In this document: positions 43,744-52,368 of the stretch, piece by piece
Layout of the letters: each line of letters starts with the position of its first letter
Position numbering within the stretch: position 1 is the first letter of the stretch
Source: Mucilaginibacter corticis
Lineage (GTDB): Bacteria; Bacteroidota; Bacteroidia; Sphingobacteriales; Sphingobacteriaceae
Direction of reading: 5' to 3'
Length of the DNA: 64,000 nt
NCBI RefSeq assembly: GCF_007558865.1
Contig: NZ_VLPK01000001.1
Span: 1,922,001 to 1,986,000, forward strand
Notes under the pieces: generated by a model
Databases searched by the model: none
Seen by the model: only the letters and a program-made list of their open reading frames with translations
What the model was told of the DNA's origin: nothing
Translations under genes and position numbers: made by a program

Positions 43744-44274
43744 TTAAAATAATTCTTCTAACTCTTTCCTGATCAGGCTCAGGCCAATGTCATAAGGGTT
43801 ATTTTCAGACTGGCTGATTTGCGTCAGGATAGTTTTGCTTAACTCAAGGCCCGATGCAGTTTCAGGTAATTCTTTAATAGCCTTGTTTACCACGCCCAGT
43901 GTTTCGTCCTTTAAGCGTTTTACTATAGCCCAGGTATTGGTGCTCACATAAATTTGCTGTGTAACGTTGTGCTGGTATTCATTGCGTAATTCGGCTACGA
44001 TCAGCACATATAATTCGGCGGCCGAGTAATCGGGATTGTTCAGGCGGATCAGCATATTTGACGGATTGATCCGCTCTATAAATAAAACCACGCGCTCGTA
44101 CGCCTGTAAACGTAAGGGTAGGGCTTGGCTGCTGATAGTCTTCTTAAGTTCAACCAGCTGCATACTTTCAGACCGGTCAAGATAGGGGCGTACCAGGTAA
44201 AAAGCTATCCAAACCACACCAAGGCCGGCAATGGTATATTTTATAATATCTAATAAATAAGCGTAAAGTATCAT
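43744..44274 (-). CDS. Conserved membrane-anchored protein upstream of the mutase
   Basis: A 176-residue protein with one N-terminal helix ([27 protein letters not shown], about 2-28), a basic region, then a helical soluble domain ([43 protein letters not shown]). I know no function for this family. It ends 4 bp before the mutase start on the same strand, so they are co-transcribed; a role linked to the mutase is plausible but not shown. Divergent from the Fe-S carrier gene. Confidence 0.75.
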   Translation of the reverse strand: MILYAYLLDIIKYTIAGLGVVWIAFYLVRPYLDRSESMQLVELKKTISSQALPLRLQAYERVVLFIERINPSNMLIRLNNPDYSAAELYVLIVAELRNEYQHNVTQQIYVSTNTWAIVKRLKDETLGVVNKAIKELPETASGLELSKTILTQISQSENNPYDIGLSLIRKELEELF

Positions 44275-44340
44275 GTGTAATTTGTATGTTAGGCGTAAGT
44301 CATAAATAACGCGGCAGAAACAAAAATCTGCATTTTACAT

Positions 44341-44348
44341 TATATTTG
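44341..44348 (+). promoter_or_regulatory. -7 element of the Fe-S carrier gene
   Basis: TATATTTG fits TAnnTTTG, 20 bp before the ATG. Confidence 0.45.
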
Positions 44349-44368
44349 TGTAGTTAATTAAAAATAAG

Positions 44369-44722
44369 ATGAGTACAGCTGTTGAAATTGCACCTGCCCC
44401 GGTTACCCTTACAGAAGGAGCGGTTAAAGAATTATATAAATTAAGAGATCAGCAAGAAATTGGTGAAGATTTTGGCCTGCGTATTGGCGTTGAAGGTGGC
44501 GGCTGTTCGGGCATGAGCTATGTTTTAGGCTTTGACCAGAAAAAAGACGGCGACCAGGAATTTTTAATTGAAGGACTACGTGTTTTCATGAATAAAGCAC
44601 ACGGCATGTACCTTTTAGGTATGGAAATTAACTTCCAGGACGGTTTGAACGCACGCGGCTTTACCTTTGACAATCCTAACGCTGCTAAAACCTGCGGTTG
44701 CGGTACGTCGTTCTCTGTATAA
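44369..44722 (+). CDS. A-type iron-sulfur carrier (IscA/ErpA/HesB family)
   Basis: A 117-residue protein with the three conserved cysteines of A-type carriers: GGCSGMSYVLGF (Cys in GGGCSG) and the C-terminal TCGCGTSF. These proteins receive and deliver [2Fe-2S] or [4Fe-4S] clusters to target enzymes. The first 10 residues (STAVEIAPAPV) are a short variable extension. Targets near it in the genome are not obvious, though aconitase in this window is a typical client. Monocistronic. Confidence 0.93.
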   Translation: MSTAVEIAPAPVTLTEGAVKELYKLRDQQEIGEDFGLRIGVEGGGCSGMSYVLGFDQKKDGDQEFLIEGLRVFMNKAHGMYLLGMEINFQDGLNARGFTFDNPNAAKTCGCGTSFSV

Positions 44723-44796
44723 TACCGGGGCAGATATTTTGATTTGATTATATTTTTATTTAGGTTTGATTACCAATGCTTTAAAACCATATAATC

Positions 44797-45120
44797 ATGA
44801 AAAAATATCTTTTATTATTTGTGATGGCTTTATGTTTAAGCACATCATTCGCTGCCAACAAACCTACGCCGTATACCGGCTACATTACCTGCTCTAACTG
44901 CGGCGACGCCAGTAAAGAACCCGGTGGAATAGCCAATCATGGAAAATGCGCAGAGAAGTGCATTAAAGGTGGCAAGTCTGCTGTATTACTAATGTCAGAC
45001 GGGAAAACGTTGAAGTTTAAAAGCCAGGATAAGGTAATGGCTTTTATAGGCAAAAAAGTAAGTATTAAGGGCAAACTTGATGGCGATACTTTAGATATCA
45101 CTTCTGTTAAAGCCATTTGA
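44797..45120 (+). CDS. Small exported cysteine-containing protein
   Basis: A 107-residue protein with a signal peptide (MKKYLLLFVMALCLSTSFA, cleaved before ANK). The mature part has YITCSNCGDASKEPGGIANHGKCAEKCIKGG, i.e. CxxC plus CxxxC, followed by a small beta domain (SAVLLMSDGKTLKFK, KKVSIKGKLDGDTLDIT) like an OB-type fold. The cysteines could bind metal or form disulfides. Function unknown. It converges on a DUF3347 protein and shares a terminator with it. Confidence 0.75.
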   Translation: MKKYLLLFVMALCLSTSFAANKPTPYTGYITCSNCGDASKEPGGIANHGKCAEKCIKGGKSAVLLMSDGKTLKFKSQDKVMAFIGKKVSIKGKLDGDTLDITSVKAI

Positions 45121-45138
45121 TTTAAATCATAACAAAAT

Positions 45139-45174
45139 AAAAAGGCCTTTCTGAAATTTCAGAAAGGCCTTTTT
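45139..45174. terminator. Perfect 36-bp palindromic bidirectional terminator
   Basis: AAAAAGGCCTTTCTGAAA followed by its exact complement, with A tract before and T tract after. It serves both converging genes. Confidence 0.92.
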
Positions 45175-45190
45175 CATATCGCTTTTATTT

Positions 45191-45700
45191 CTACTTCGTA
45201 GCCTTCAAAGTTTCTTTAACGCTGCCGCAAGTCAGCATACTTTTGCCGTAATATGGGTTTTCAATTGCGGCCTTATCACTTAACCAGCCGGCTTTTTTCA
45301 TAGGGCAATACTCCATATATAGATCATTACTGTTTACCGGGAAAGCTTTTAATACCGTGTACATATTTTTCGACAGGGAAGCAAAATGCTCACGCTGGTG
45401 ATCAATGGTAGCCGTTTCGCTGATATGGCGGCTGTCAAAACCCAGTTTATCTACACAGCTTTTCCAAACGGTCTGCTGTTTTGCCGACATATCTTTAGTT
45501 TGCACCGCGCTTATTTGATCGCATAGCGTTTTTGCTTTGCTCTCTGCAGTCGCGGCATCATCTTTTACCAATGCATTCTTTACATCAAGATACGCGGTAG
45601 TGACATTATTTATAGAAGTACTTAAGTTTGCTTGTGCGTTTGCGCTGATAACTGCTGTTAATAATAACAGTGTTGCGCCAATTAACCTGATGCTTTTCAT
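45191..45700 (-). CDS. Exported DUF3347-domain protein
   Basis: A 169-residue protein with signal peptide MKSIRLIGATLLLLTAVISANA. The DUF3347 domain shows TAYLDVKNALVKDDAATAESKAKTLCDQI, ATIDHQREHFASLSKNMYTVLKA and the closing signature YCPMKKAGWLSDKAAIENPYYGKSMLTCG. In Bacteroidetes these domains occur alone or on heavy-metal efflux proteins (CusB-like), so a metal-binding role in the periplasm is a reasonable guess; the His/Met/Cys of the signature may be ligands. It converges on the small Cys protein. Confidence 0.85.
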   Translation of the reverse strand: MKSIRLIGATLLLLTAVISANAQANLSTSINNVTTAYLDVKNALVKDDAATAESKAKTLCDQISAVQTKDMSAKQQTVWKSCVDKLGFDSRHISETATIDHQREHFASLSKNMYTVLKAFPVNSNDLYMEYCPMKKAGWLSDKAAIENPYYGKSMLTCGSVKETLKATK

Positions 45701-45833
45701 AAAGATTTTTAATTTTTTTAAGTGAAGTTAGGACATTCAAATTGAATTTTACGTCAACTATTTTTAATATTTATCTGCTGTAACAAACAGATAGCCCGCT
45801 TAGTCTTAAGTTTAAGTTTTTTATATTTATACC

Positions 45834-47075
45834 ATGCCGGTAAAAACCACGCTCAGAGAAAACATATCCATAGCTTTACAGTCAATAGCAGGTAACAGGT
45901 TGCGCACCTCGCTTACCTCGCTGATCATCGCTATCGGTATTATGGCTTTGGTGGGGATATTGACCGCAATTGAAGGGATAAAACAATACACTACCGATGC
46001 ATTTGCCAGCTTGGGCGCTAATGCTTTTACCATACAAAACAGGGGATCGGGTGTTAGCTTCGGCAACGGGGGGCACAGAAAATGGTACCCATCCATTAGG
46101 TATGACCAAGCACAGCGCTTTAAAGAAACCTTTAAGCTGCCCGCGCTGGTAGCTATTAATTTAGATATTTCGGGCACTGCCATTGTTAAATACGGCAGCG
46201 AAAAAACGAATCCAAACATTTCTGTAACCGGCACAAACGAAAATTACCTGCTCACCAACGGGTACAAGCTGGCACTGGGTCGCAATTTTTCAGAAACCGA
46301 ACTGGAATATGGCGCCAACGTAGTTATCATCGGCGACGAAATAAAAAACAAGCTTTTTAAAAGCGAAGACCCGATAAACAAATCCATTTTTGTGGGCAAT
46401 AATAAATTTAGGGTCATCGGGGTTTTTGCTCCTAAAGGATCAAGCGCGGGTATGGGCGGCGACAGGTTATGTACCATTCCTATATTAAAGGCAAAACAGA
46501 TCGCCGATATTTCCAATCCCTCATTTGCCATTACCGTAATGGTTACCGGCGGTGGCGGCTTTGACGCTAGTATTGGCGAAGCAACCTCGCTTTTCAGAAA
46601 CATTCGCGGGCTTAATGTGGCAAGTGCTGATAATTTTGAAATAACCCGCAGTGATTCTGTACAGCAGGAATTGTCAGGTCAGCTTACGGGTATGACCATT
46701 GCCGGGTTTGGTATTGGTATTATTACCTTAATTGGTGCGGCCATAGGGCTGATGAATATTATGCTGGTATCTGTAACAGAGCGCACCCGCGAGATAGGCA
46801 TCCGTAAGGCCATCGGCGCAACACCCGCTGTTATCCGCAAACAGTTTTTAATTGAAGCTATTGTAATTTGTTTAATAGGGGGGATAGGCGGCATCATATT
46901 AGGTATGGCTGCCGGTAACCTTATAGCGGTACAAATAAGCGGCAGGTTCATCATTCCATGGGCCTGGCTATTCTCGGCCATTGCGTTGTGTACCTTAATA
47001 GGATTGCTATCCGGCTTTTATCCCGCCAAGAAAGCATCAAAACTTGACCCGGTAGAGGCGTTGAGATATGAATGA
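45834..47075 (+). CDS. MacB-type ABC transporter permease
   Basis: A 413-residue permease with one FtsX domain: N-terminal helix (LRTSLTSLIIAIGIMALVGIL), a periplasmic MacB_PCD domain (about 45-250), and three C-terminal helices (about 285-310, 335-360, 375-395) with the linker REIGIRKAIGATPAVIRKQF. It ends in KKASKLDPVEALRYE, the family's usual end. It needs a separate MacB/LolD ATPase, which is not adjacent. Probably works in export of a small peptide, lipoprotein or drug. Followed by an inverted repeat and a converging phosphatase gene. Confidence 0.9.
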   Translation: MPVKTTLRENISIALQSIAGNRLRTSLTSLIIAIGIMALVGILTAIEGIKQYTTDAFASLGANAFTIQNRGSGVSFGNGGHRKWYPSIRYDQAQRFKETFKLPALVAINLDISGTAIVKYGSEKTNPNISVTGTNENYLLTNGYKLALGRNFSETELEYGANVVIIGDEIKNKLFKSEDPINKSIFVGNNKFRVIGVFAPKGSSAGMGGDRLCTIPILKAKQIADISNPSFAITVMVTGGGGFDASIGEATSLFRNIRGLNVASADNFEITRSDSVQQELSGQLTGMTIAGFGIGIITLIGAAIGLMNIMLVSVTERTREIGIRKAIGATPAVIRKQFLIEAIVICLIGGIGGIILGMAAGNLIAVQISGRFIIPWAWLFSAIALCTLIGLLSGFYPAKKASKLDPVEALRYE

Positions 47076-47081
47076 TTTTCG

Positions 47082-47173
47082 ATATCGGATTTCGGATTTT
47101 AATAATTAAAGAGTTCAGATTTACCGATTCAATTCATTAAAATTTCTGATCGGTTAAATCCGAAATCCGATAT
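47082..47173. repeat. Inverted repeat with perfect 18-bp arms
   Basis: ATATCGGATTTCGGATTT at 47082-47099 and its exact complement at 47156-47173, between converging genes. The right arm touches the stop of the phosphatase gene. Could form a terminator-like hairpin with a large loop. Confidence 0.75.
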
Positions 47174-47916
47174 TATTGCAGCATTATATTTTTAAGGGGA
47201 TAATCAAAAAGGAGTTTCTCAAGGTATGGAAATGTCAATGCATTTTTAAAAGCCGCGGCATGCCTTGGGTGGTGCATATCGCTTGATATAAAATCAACTA
47301 TGTTGTTATCTACCATGCTTTCGGCTTTTTTCTTTACGTCCTTGCCATAATAGCCGGTAAGGGATATTGTGTTCATCTGCATATTACATCCCCATGAACG
47401 AAGATTTGCCATTTGTTCAATAGTCATGTAGCTGTACCTTTCGGGATGTGCCAATATCGGTTTGTAATTACCTAACTCTATCATCTTTTGTATTACCTCA
47501 AACGCGTTTGGCGGTGGGTTGATAAAAGAGTATTCAAAGAGCGCGTAATTGTCGCCCATGGTCAATAAGCGGTGCTCTTCAACACGTTTTTCAAAAGTTT
47601 CATCAAAATAGTGTTCGGCCGCGGCTTCAACTTTTATGTCGATGTTTTGATTTTTTAGTTCGGCTTTAAGCACTTCAAGTGCACCATTTATTGTTTCGGG
47701 GGTGTTCCGGTAAAAATCGACCATGATGTGCGGGGTAGCAATTATTTTTTTGATACCCAGCTCCATCATTTTCTTTACCAGCACAATTGACTCTTCAAGA
47801 TTTTGTGCGCCGTCATCAATGCCGGGCAATACATGCGAGTGCATGTCAACGACTATTGATCCGTAGTTGAAATTTATTGCTTTCTTTTCTTCTTTCTTTT
47901 TAAAGAAATTAAACAT
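47173..47916 (-). CDS. CpsB/CapC-type PHP-domain tyrosine phosphatase
   Basis: A 247-residue metal-dependent phosphatase. The PHP motifs are VDMHSHVLPGIDDGAQN (metal ligands), IIATPHIM, AAEHYFDETF, ILAHPERY and SSDMHHPRH. In Gram-positives CpsB-like enzymes dephosphorylate the BY-kinase that controls capsule export, and Bacteroidetes relatives sit in exopolysaccharide clusters. A basic leader (FNFFKKKEEKKAIN) precedes the domain. It is the last gene of the sugar-nucleotide operon and starts directly after rfbB with no gap. Confidence 0.9.
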   Translation of the reverse strand: MFNFFKKKEEKKAINFNYGSIVVDMHSHVLPGIDDGAQNLEESIVLVKKMMELGIKKIIATPHIMVDFYRNTPETINGALEVLKAELKNQNIDIKVEAAAEHYFDETFEKRVEEHRLLTMGDNYALFEYSFINPPPNAFEVIQKMIELGNYKPILAHPERYSYMTIEQMANLRSWGCNMQMNTISLTGYYGKDVKKKAESMVDNNIVDFISSDMHHPRHAAAFKNALTFPYLEKLLFDYPLKNIMLQ

Positions 47917-48969
47917 TTAACGATTGTTGTATTGATCGGTATAGTACTGCTGGTAATGGCCCGATGTTACATCACTTAACCACTCCTCATTTGCAAGGTA
48001 CCAATCTACCGTTTTTTCTAAACCTTCTTCAAACGTAATGCTTGGCACCCAACCTAACTCATTTTTAAGTTTGGTGGCATCAATTGCATAACGCAGATCA
48101 TGTCCGGCACGGTCTGTCACAAAAGTGATCAGCTTTGCCGATTCGCCTGCTTCCCTGCCTAATTTTTTATCCATTATGGTGCATAATGTTTTTATCAGAT
48201 CAATATTTTTCCACTCGTTATGGCCGCCAATATTATAAGTAGTGCCGGTTGCCGCTTTATGGAAAATCAGGTCTATTGCACGGGCATGATCTTCAACCCA
48301 TAACCAATCCCTTATGTTTTCGCCTTTACCGTAAACAGGTACAGGCTTACTTTGCTGGATGTTATGGATTGCCAAAGGTATAAGCTTTTCCGGGAAATGG
48401 AAAGAACCGTAATTATTTGAGCAATTTGATATCACGGTATCCATACCATAAGTATCATAATAAGCGCGTACAAAATGGTCTGAACTTGCTTTTGATGCCG
48501 AATATGGCGAATGCGGATCATAAGCGGTTTCTTCGGTAAACATGCCATCATCGCCTAAAGTACCGTATACTTCGTCGGTTGATACATGGTAAAAACGCTT
48601 TTTATCATATTCACCTTTCCAGCTTTCGCGGGCGGCGTTCAGTAAATTTACCGTGCCTACAACGTTGGTCATCACAAACTCAACAGGGTTGGTTATTGAC
48701 CTGTCCACATGCGACTCTGCTGCCAAATGGATTACCGCGTCAGGTTGCTCGTCAGCAAAAAGCTGTTGTATAAATTTAAGATCAACAATATCACCCTTTA
48801 CAAATTTGTAATTTGGCGCGTTCTCAATATCTTTTAAGTTTGCCAGGTTACCGGCGTAGGTTAGCTTGTCTAAATTAATAATAGAATATTCCGGGTAGCT
48901 TTTCACAAACCTGCGTACTACGTGCGAACCTATAAAACCTGCACCACCGGTAATTATAATTTTTTTCAT
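47917..48969 (-). CDS. rfbB: dTDP-glucose 4,6-dehydratase
   Basis: A 350-residue extended SDR that converts dTDP-glucose to dTDP-4-keto-6-deoxyglucose, the entry to rhamnose and other deoxysugars. GGAGFIGSHVVRRF binds NAD+; the catalytic set is in HVSTDEVYGTLG (Thr-Asp-Glu) and PYSASKASSDHFV (YxxxK). SNCSNNYGSFHFPEKLIPLAIHN overlaps the family-specific loop. The frame opens at 49002, but the ATG at 48969 begins the conserved Rossmann strand. rfbA, C and D are not in the window. It lies 13 bp after galE. Confidence 0.95.
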   Translation of the reverse strand: MKKIIITGGAGFIGSHVVRRFVKSYPEYSIINLDKLTYAGNLANLKDIENAPNYKFVKGDIVDLKFIQQLFADEQPDAVIHLAAESHVDRSITNPVEFVMTNVVGTVNLLNAARESWKGEYDKKRFYHVSTDEVYGTLGDDGMFTEETAYDPHSPYSASKASSDHFVRAYYDTYGMDTVISNCSNNYGSFHFPEKLIPLAIHNIQQSKPVPVYGKGENIRDWLWVEDHARAIDLIFHKAATGTTYNIGGHNEWKNIDLIKTLCTIMDKKLGREAGESAKLITFVTDRAGHDLRYAIDATKLKNELGWVPSITFEEGLEKTVDWYLANEEWLSDVTSGHYQQYYTDQYNNR

Positions 48970-48982
48970 TTGTTCAATTTTA

Positions 48983-50005
48983 TTATAAAGGATTTTGAGC
49001 AATATATTTCTCCCATTCCCACGCCGATTGCATCATCACATCCAGATCCAGTTCAGTTTGCCATTTTAAAACATTTTTTGATTTGGTAACGTCTCCCCAA
49101 ACTTGCTCCACATCACCTTCGCGGCGCGGGCCTATCTGGTAGTTCAGTTTTTCGCCGGTTGATTGTTCAAACGCTTTGATAACCTGCAATACAGAGCTGC
49201 CGGTACCGGTACCAATGTTAAACATGTCATAACCTTTAAATTCTTCTGTTTCCATCAACTTCAAGGCTGCCACATGTGCTTTTGCCAGATCAACTACGTG
49301 GATATAATCACGTATGCAGCTACCGTCGGGTGTATTATAGTCATCGCCAAACACAGTGATTTTTTCTCGCTTGCCAATAGCCGTTTGGGTGATAAATGGC
49401 ACCAGGTTTTGCGGCACGCCATTGGGCAGCTCGCCAATTAAAGCGGTGCCATGCGCGCCTACCGGGTTAAAATAACGTAATGAAATAACCTTGTAGCTGC
49501 TACCTGCCTTTTGCATGTCTATCAGTATTTCCTCGGCAATTTGTTTGGTGTTGCCATAAGGCGATTCGGCAGGTTTTACCGGTGCATCCTCTGTAACCGG
49601 CAGCTTGTCAGGCTGGCCGTAAACGGTGCAGCTTGATGAGAATACAAAATTTACAGGCTTACCATTATAACCATTTAACATGTTAATTAGCGAGTAAAAA
49701 TTATTGCGGTAATATTTTATAGGATGCTGTACAGATTCGCCAACTGCTTTAAAAGCGGCAAAGTGAATGATACCTGCAACATCAGCTTCTTTTTTAGCCA
49801 ACTCTGCAACGCCTTGCTCGTCGCAAAGGTCAAGTTTGTAAAATGGTGGTTTATAACCTATGATTTTAGCCAGCTGATCTAAAATTTTTGGATCAGAGTT
49901 TGAAAGATCATCGACAATGATAGGTTCATAGCCTGAATTTATCAGTTCGACAACAGTGTGCGATCCGATAAAGCCTAATCCTCCGGTTACTAATATTTTA
50001 GCCAT
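48983..50005 (-). CDS. galE: UDP-glucose 4-epimerase
   Basis: A 340-residue extended SDR that interconverts UDP-glucose and UDP-galactose. GGLGFIGSHTVVEL is the NAD+ motif; FSSSCTVYGQP with SPYGNTKQIAEEIL gives Ser and YxxxK; RYFNPVGAH and IRDYIHVVDLAKAH are epimerase-specific. The length is exactly typical. It is third in the minus-strand operon, 12 bp after the UDP-glucuronate decarboxylase gene. Confidence 0.95.
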   Translation of the reverse strand: MAKILVTGGLGFIGSHTVVELINSGYEPIIVDDLSNSDPKILDQLAKIIGYKPPFYKLDLCDEQGVAELAKKEADVAGIIHFAAFKAVGESVQHPIKYYRNNFYSLINMLNGYNGKPVNFVFSSSCTVYGQPDKLPVTEDAPVKPAESPYGNTKQIAEEILIDMQKAGSSYKVISLRYFNPVGAHGTALIGELPNGVPQNLVPFITQTAIGKREKITVFGDDYNTPDGSCIRDYIHVVDLAKAHVAALKLMETEEFKGYDMFNIGTGTGSSVLQVIKAFEQSTGEKLNYQIGPRREGDVEQVWGDVTKSKNVLKWQTELDLDVMMQSAWEWEKYIAQNPL

Positions 50006-50017
50006 TTTTTTTGATAG

Positions 50018-50998
50018 TTATTTGTTGTAGTAAGTAAAGTCTTTGTGTTGTATTTCTTTTTCAGGCAATGATTTAAAGTACTCGTAAGTGATTTTCAGGC
50101 CTTCGCTTCTTGACACTTTAGGCTCCCAGCCCAGGATAGCCTTCGCCTTGGTAATATCCGGGCGGCGCTGTTTAGGGTCATCGGTAGGCAATGGCAGGCT
50201 GATCAGCTCCTGATCGGTACCGGTTAGCTTGATAATCTCCTCGCCAAACTGGCGGATAGTGATCTCGTCCGGGTTACCGATGTTCACTGGCTGAGCATAA
50301 TCACTATGTAGCAAACGGTAAATGCCCTCTATCAGGTCATCCACATAACAGAACGAGCGGGTTTGTGAACCATCGCCGAACACTGTCAGTGGTTCACCCC
50401 TTAAAGCCTGGCCAATAAAGGCAGGTAATACGCGCCCGTCATTCAGGCGCATTCTTGGCCCATAGGTGTTAAAGATCCGCACAATGCGGGTCTCTACCCC
50501 GTGAAAAGTATGGTAAGCCATGGTGATCGCTTCCTGGAAACGTTTAGCTTCGTCATATACGCCACGAGGGCCTACCGGGTTTACATTGCCCCAGTACTCT
50601 TCCGGCTGCGGGTTAATATTAGGGTCACCGTAAACTTCTGATGTCGATGCGATCAGCATACGGGCTTGTTTGGCACGGGCCAGCCCCAGCAGGTTATGCG
50701 TACCTAATGATCCTACTTTCAAGGTTTGGATCGGGATCTTCAAATAATCTATCGGGCTTGCCGGCGACGCGAAATGCAGAATATAATGCAACTCGCCGGG
50801 CACATGCACAAACTTGGAAACATCATGATTATAAAACTCGAAGTTTTCCAGGTTAAACAAATGTTCAATATTACGCAGGTCTCCTGTTATCAGGTTATCC
50901 ATGCCGATAACATGATAATCTTCTTTAATGAACCTGTCGCATAAGTGCGATCCCAAAAAGCCGGCAGCACCGGTAATTAATATTCTTTTACGTGCCAT
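50018..50998 (-). CDS. UDP-glucuronate decarboxylase (UDP-xylose synthase)
   Basis: A 326-residue extended SDR that oxidises and decarboxylates UDP-glucuronate to UDP-xylose. Motifs: [35 protein letters not shown], the family-specific [18 protein letters not shown] (YxxxK), [11 protein letters not shown] and [11 protein letters not shown]. The combination with an adjacent UDP-glucose dehydrogenase gives a complete UDP-glucose to UDP-xylose route. Its ATG overlaps the ugd stop by one base (TAATG), so the two are translationally coupled. Confidence 0.93.
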   Translation of the reverse strand: MARKRILITGAAGFLGSHLCDRFIKEDYHVIGMDNLITGDLRNIEHLFNLENFEFYNHDVSKFVHVPGELHYILHFASPASPIDYLKIPIQTLKVGSLGTHNLLGLARAKQARMLIASTSEVYGDPNINPQPEEYWGNVNPVGPRGVYDEAKRFQEAITMAYHTFHGVETRIVRIFNTYGPRMRLNDGRVLPAFIGQALRGEPLTVFGDGSQTRSFCYVDDLIEGIYRLLHSDYAQPVNIGNPDEITIRQFGEEIIKLTGTDQELISLPLPTDDPKQRRPDITKAKAILGWEPKVSRSEGLKITYEYFKSLPEKEIQHKDFTYYNK

Positions 50999-52308
50999 TA
51001 GCCTATTACTTTTCTACCTATGCTGTTATAATAAAATCCACAGTCAATCATTTTCTGAATATCGTACAGGTTACGTCCGTCAAAAACAACCTTTGCTTTT
51101 AACAGCGATTCCAGCTTGTCAAAGTCAGGGGTACGGAAGACAGACCACTCTGTCAGCACCAGCAGGGCGTCAGCACCTTCTAATGCTTCGTATTGTTCTT
51201 TGGTGTAAGTGATCTTGTCGCCTATAACACCTTTTACGTTCGGCATTGCTTCCGGATCAAAGGCCGCTACGGTAGCACCCTCTTTCAGCAGCTCATCGAT
51301 GATGTACAAAGCAGGAGCTTCGCGGATATCATCGGTCTCCGGTTTAAAGGCAAGCCCCCAGATGGCAAACTTCTTGCCCTTCAGGTCGCCGCCATAATAT
51401 TTTCTTACTTTCTGTACCAAGATCTTGCGCTGGATATCGTTCACCTCCATCACCGCGTTCAGCACCTTGAAATCATACTCAGCCTCTGCCGCAGATTTAG
51501 CCAGCGCCTGCACATCCTTAGGGAAGCAGCTGCCGCCGTACCCGATACCTGAGAACAGGAAACGCCTGCCTATCCGCTCGTCAGAGCCGATACCCCGTCT
51601 TACCATGTCTACATCGGCACCTACCAGTTCGCACAGGTTAGCGATCTCATTCATGAAAGAGATCTTGGTAGCCAGGAACGAGTTGGCCGCGTACTTAGTC
51701 AGCTCAGAAGAACGCTGGTCCATATAGATGATTGGGTTACCCTGGCGCACATACGGCGCGTACAGTTCGCCCATCAGCTTGCGGGCACGTTCGTCCAGCG
51801 TTCCGATCACGATACGGTCAGGCTTCATGAAGTCTTCTACCGCTACGCCTTCGCGCAGGAATTCTGGGTTAGATACTACCGCATATTCTACCTTGGTATG
51901 CTGTTCAAGCACCGCCGTGATCTTATCTGCGGTACCTACCGGTACGGTAGATTTGGTAACAATTACTTTATAGTCTGTGATCAGTCCTGCAATATCTTTG
52001 GCTGCACCAAGTACATAACTCAGGTCGGCCGAGCCGTCTCCGCCCGGAGGCGTTGGCAAAGCCAAAAAGATGATCTGGGCTTCGGCTATTGCCTCGGCCA
52101 AATTACTGGTAAAATGCAGACGGCCCTGGTTAATGTTCCGGTGGAACAAAAGCTCCAAGCCTGGCTCATATATCGGAAGCTTACCTTCCTGCATCATCTT
52201 TACCTTATTCTGGTTGATATCTACGCATATCACCTGGTTGCCCGTCTCGGCTAAACAAGTACCGGTTACTAAACCTACGTACCCTGTTCCTACTACAGCT
52301 ATTTTCAC
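50998..52308 (-). CDS. ugd: UDP-glucose 6-dehydrogenase
   Basis: A 436-residue enzyme that oxidises UDP-glucose twice to UDP-glucuronate with NAD+. The N-terminal [17 protein letters not shown] binds NAD+; the catalytic Cys is in [16 protein letters not shown]; the domain linker and the C-terminal [19 protein letters not shown] complete the family. First gene of the polysaccharide-precursor operon (ugd, UDP-xylose synthase, galE, rfbB, phosphatase). No transporter or glycosyltransferase gene is present in the window. Confidence 0.95.
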   Translation of the reverse strand: MKIAVVGTGYVGLVTGTCLAETGNQVICVDINQNKVKMMQEGKLPIYEPGLELLFHRNINQGRLHFTSNLAEAIAEAQIIFLALPTPPGGDGSADLSYVLGAAKDIAGLITDYKVIVTKSTVPVGTADKITAVLEQHTKVEYAVVSNPEFLREGVAVEDFMKPDRIVIGTLDERARKLMGELYAPYVRQGNPIIYMDQRSSELTKYAANSFLATKISFMNEIANLCELVGADVDMVRRGIGSDERIGRRFLFSGIGYGGSCFPKDVQALAKSAAEAEYDFKVLNAVMEVNDIQRKILVQKVRKYYGGDLKGKKFAIWGLAFKPETDDIREAPALYIIDELLKEGATVAAFDPEAMPNVKGVIGDKITYTKEQYEALEGADALLVLTEWSVFRTPDFDKLESLLKAKVVFDGRNLYDIQKMIDCGFYYNSIGRKVIG

Positions 52309-52368
52309 TTTAGTTTCGTTTAGATTGTTTTATATTTATCCCGACGAATATAATCATTTCACATTAAA

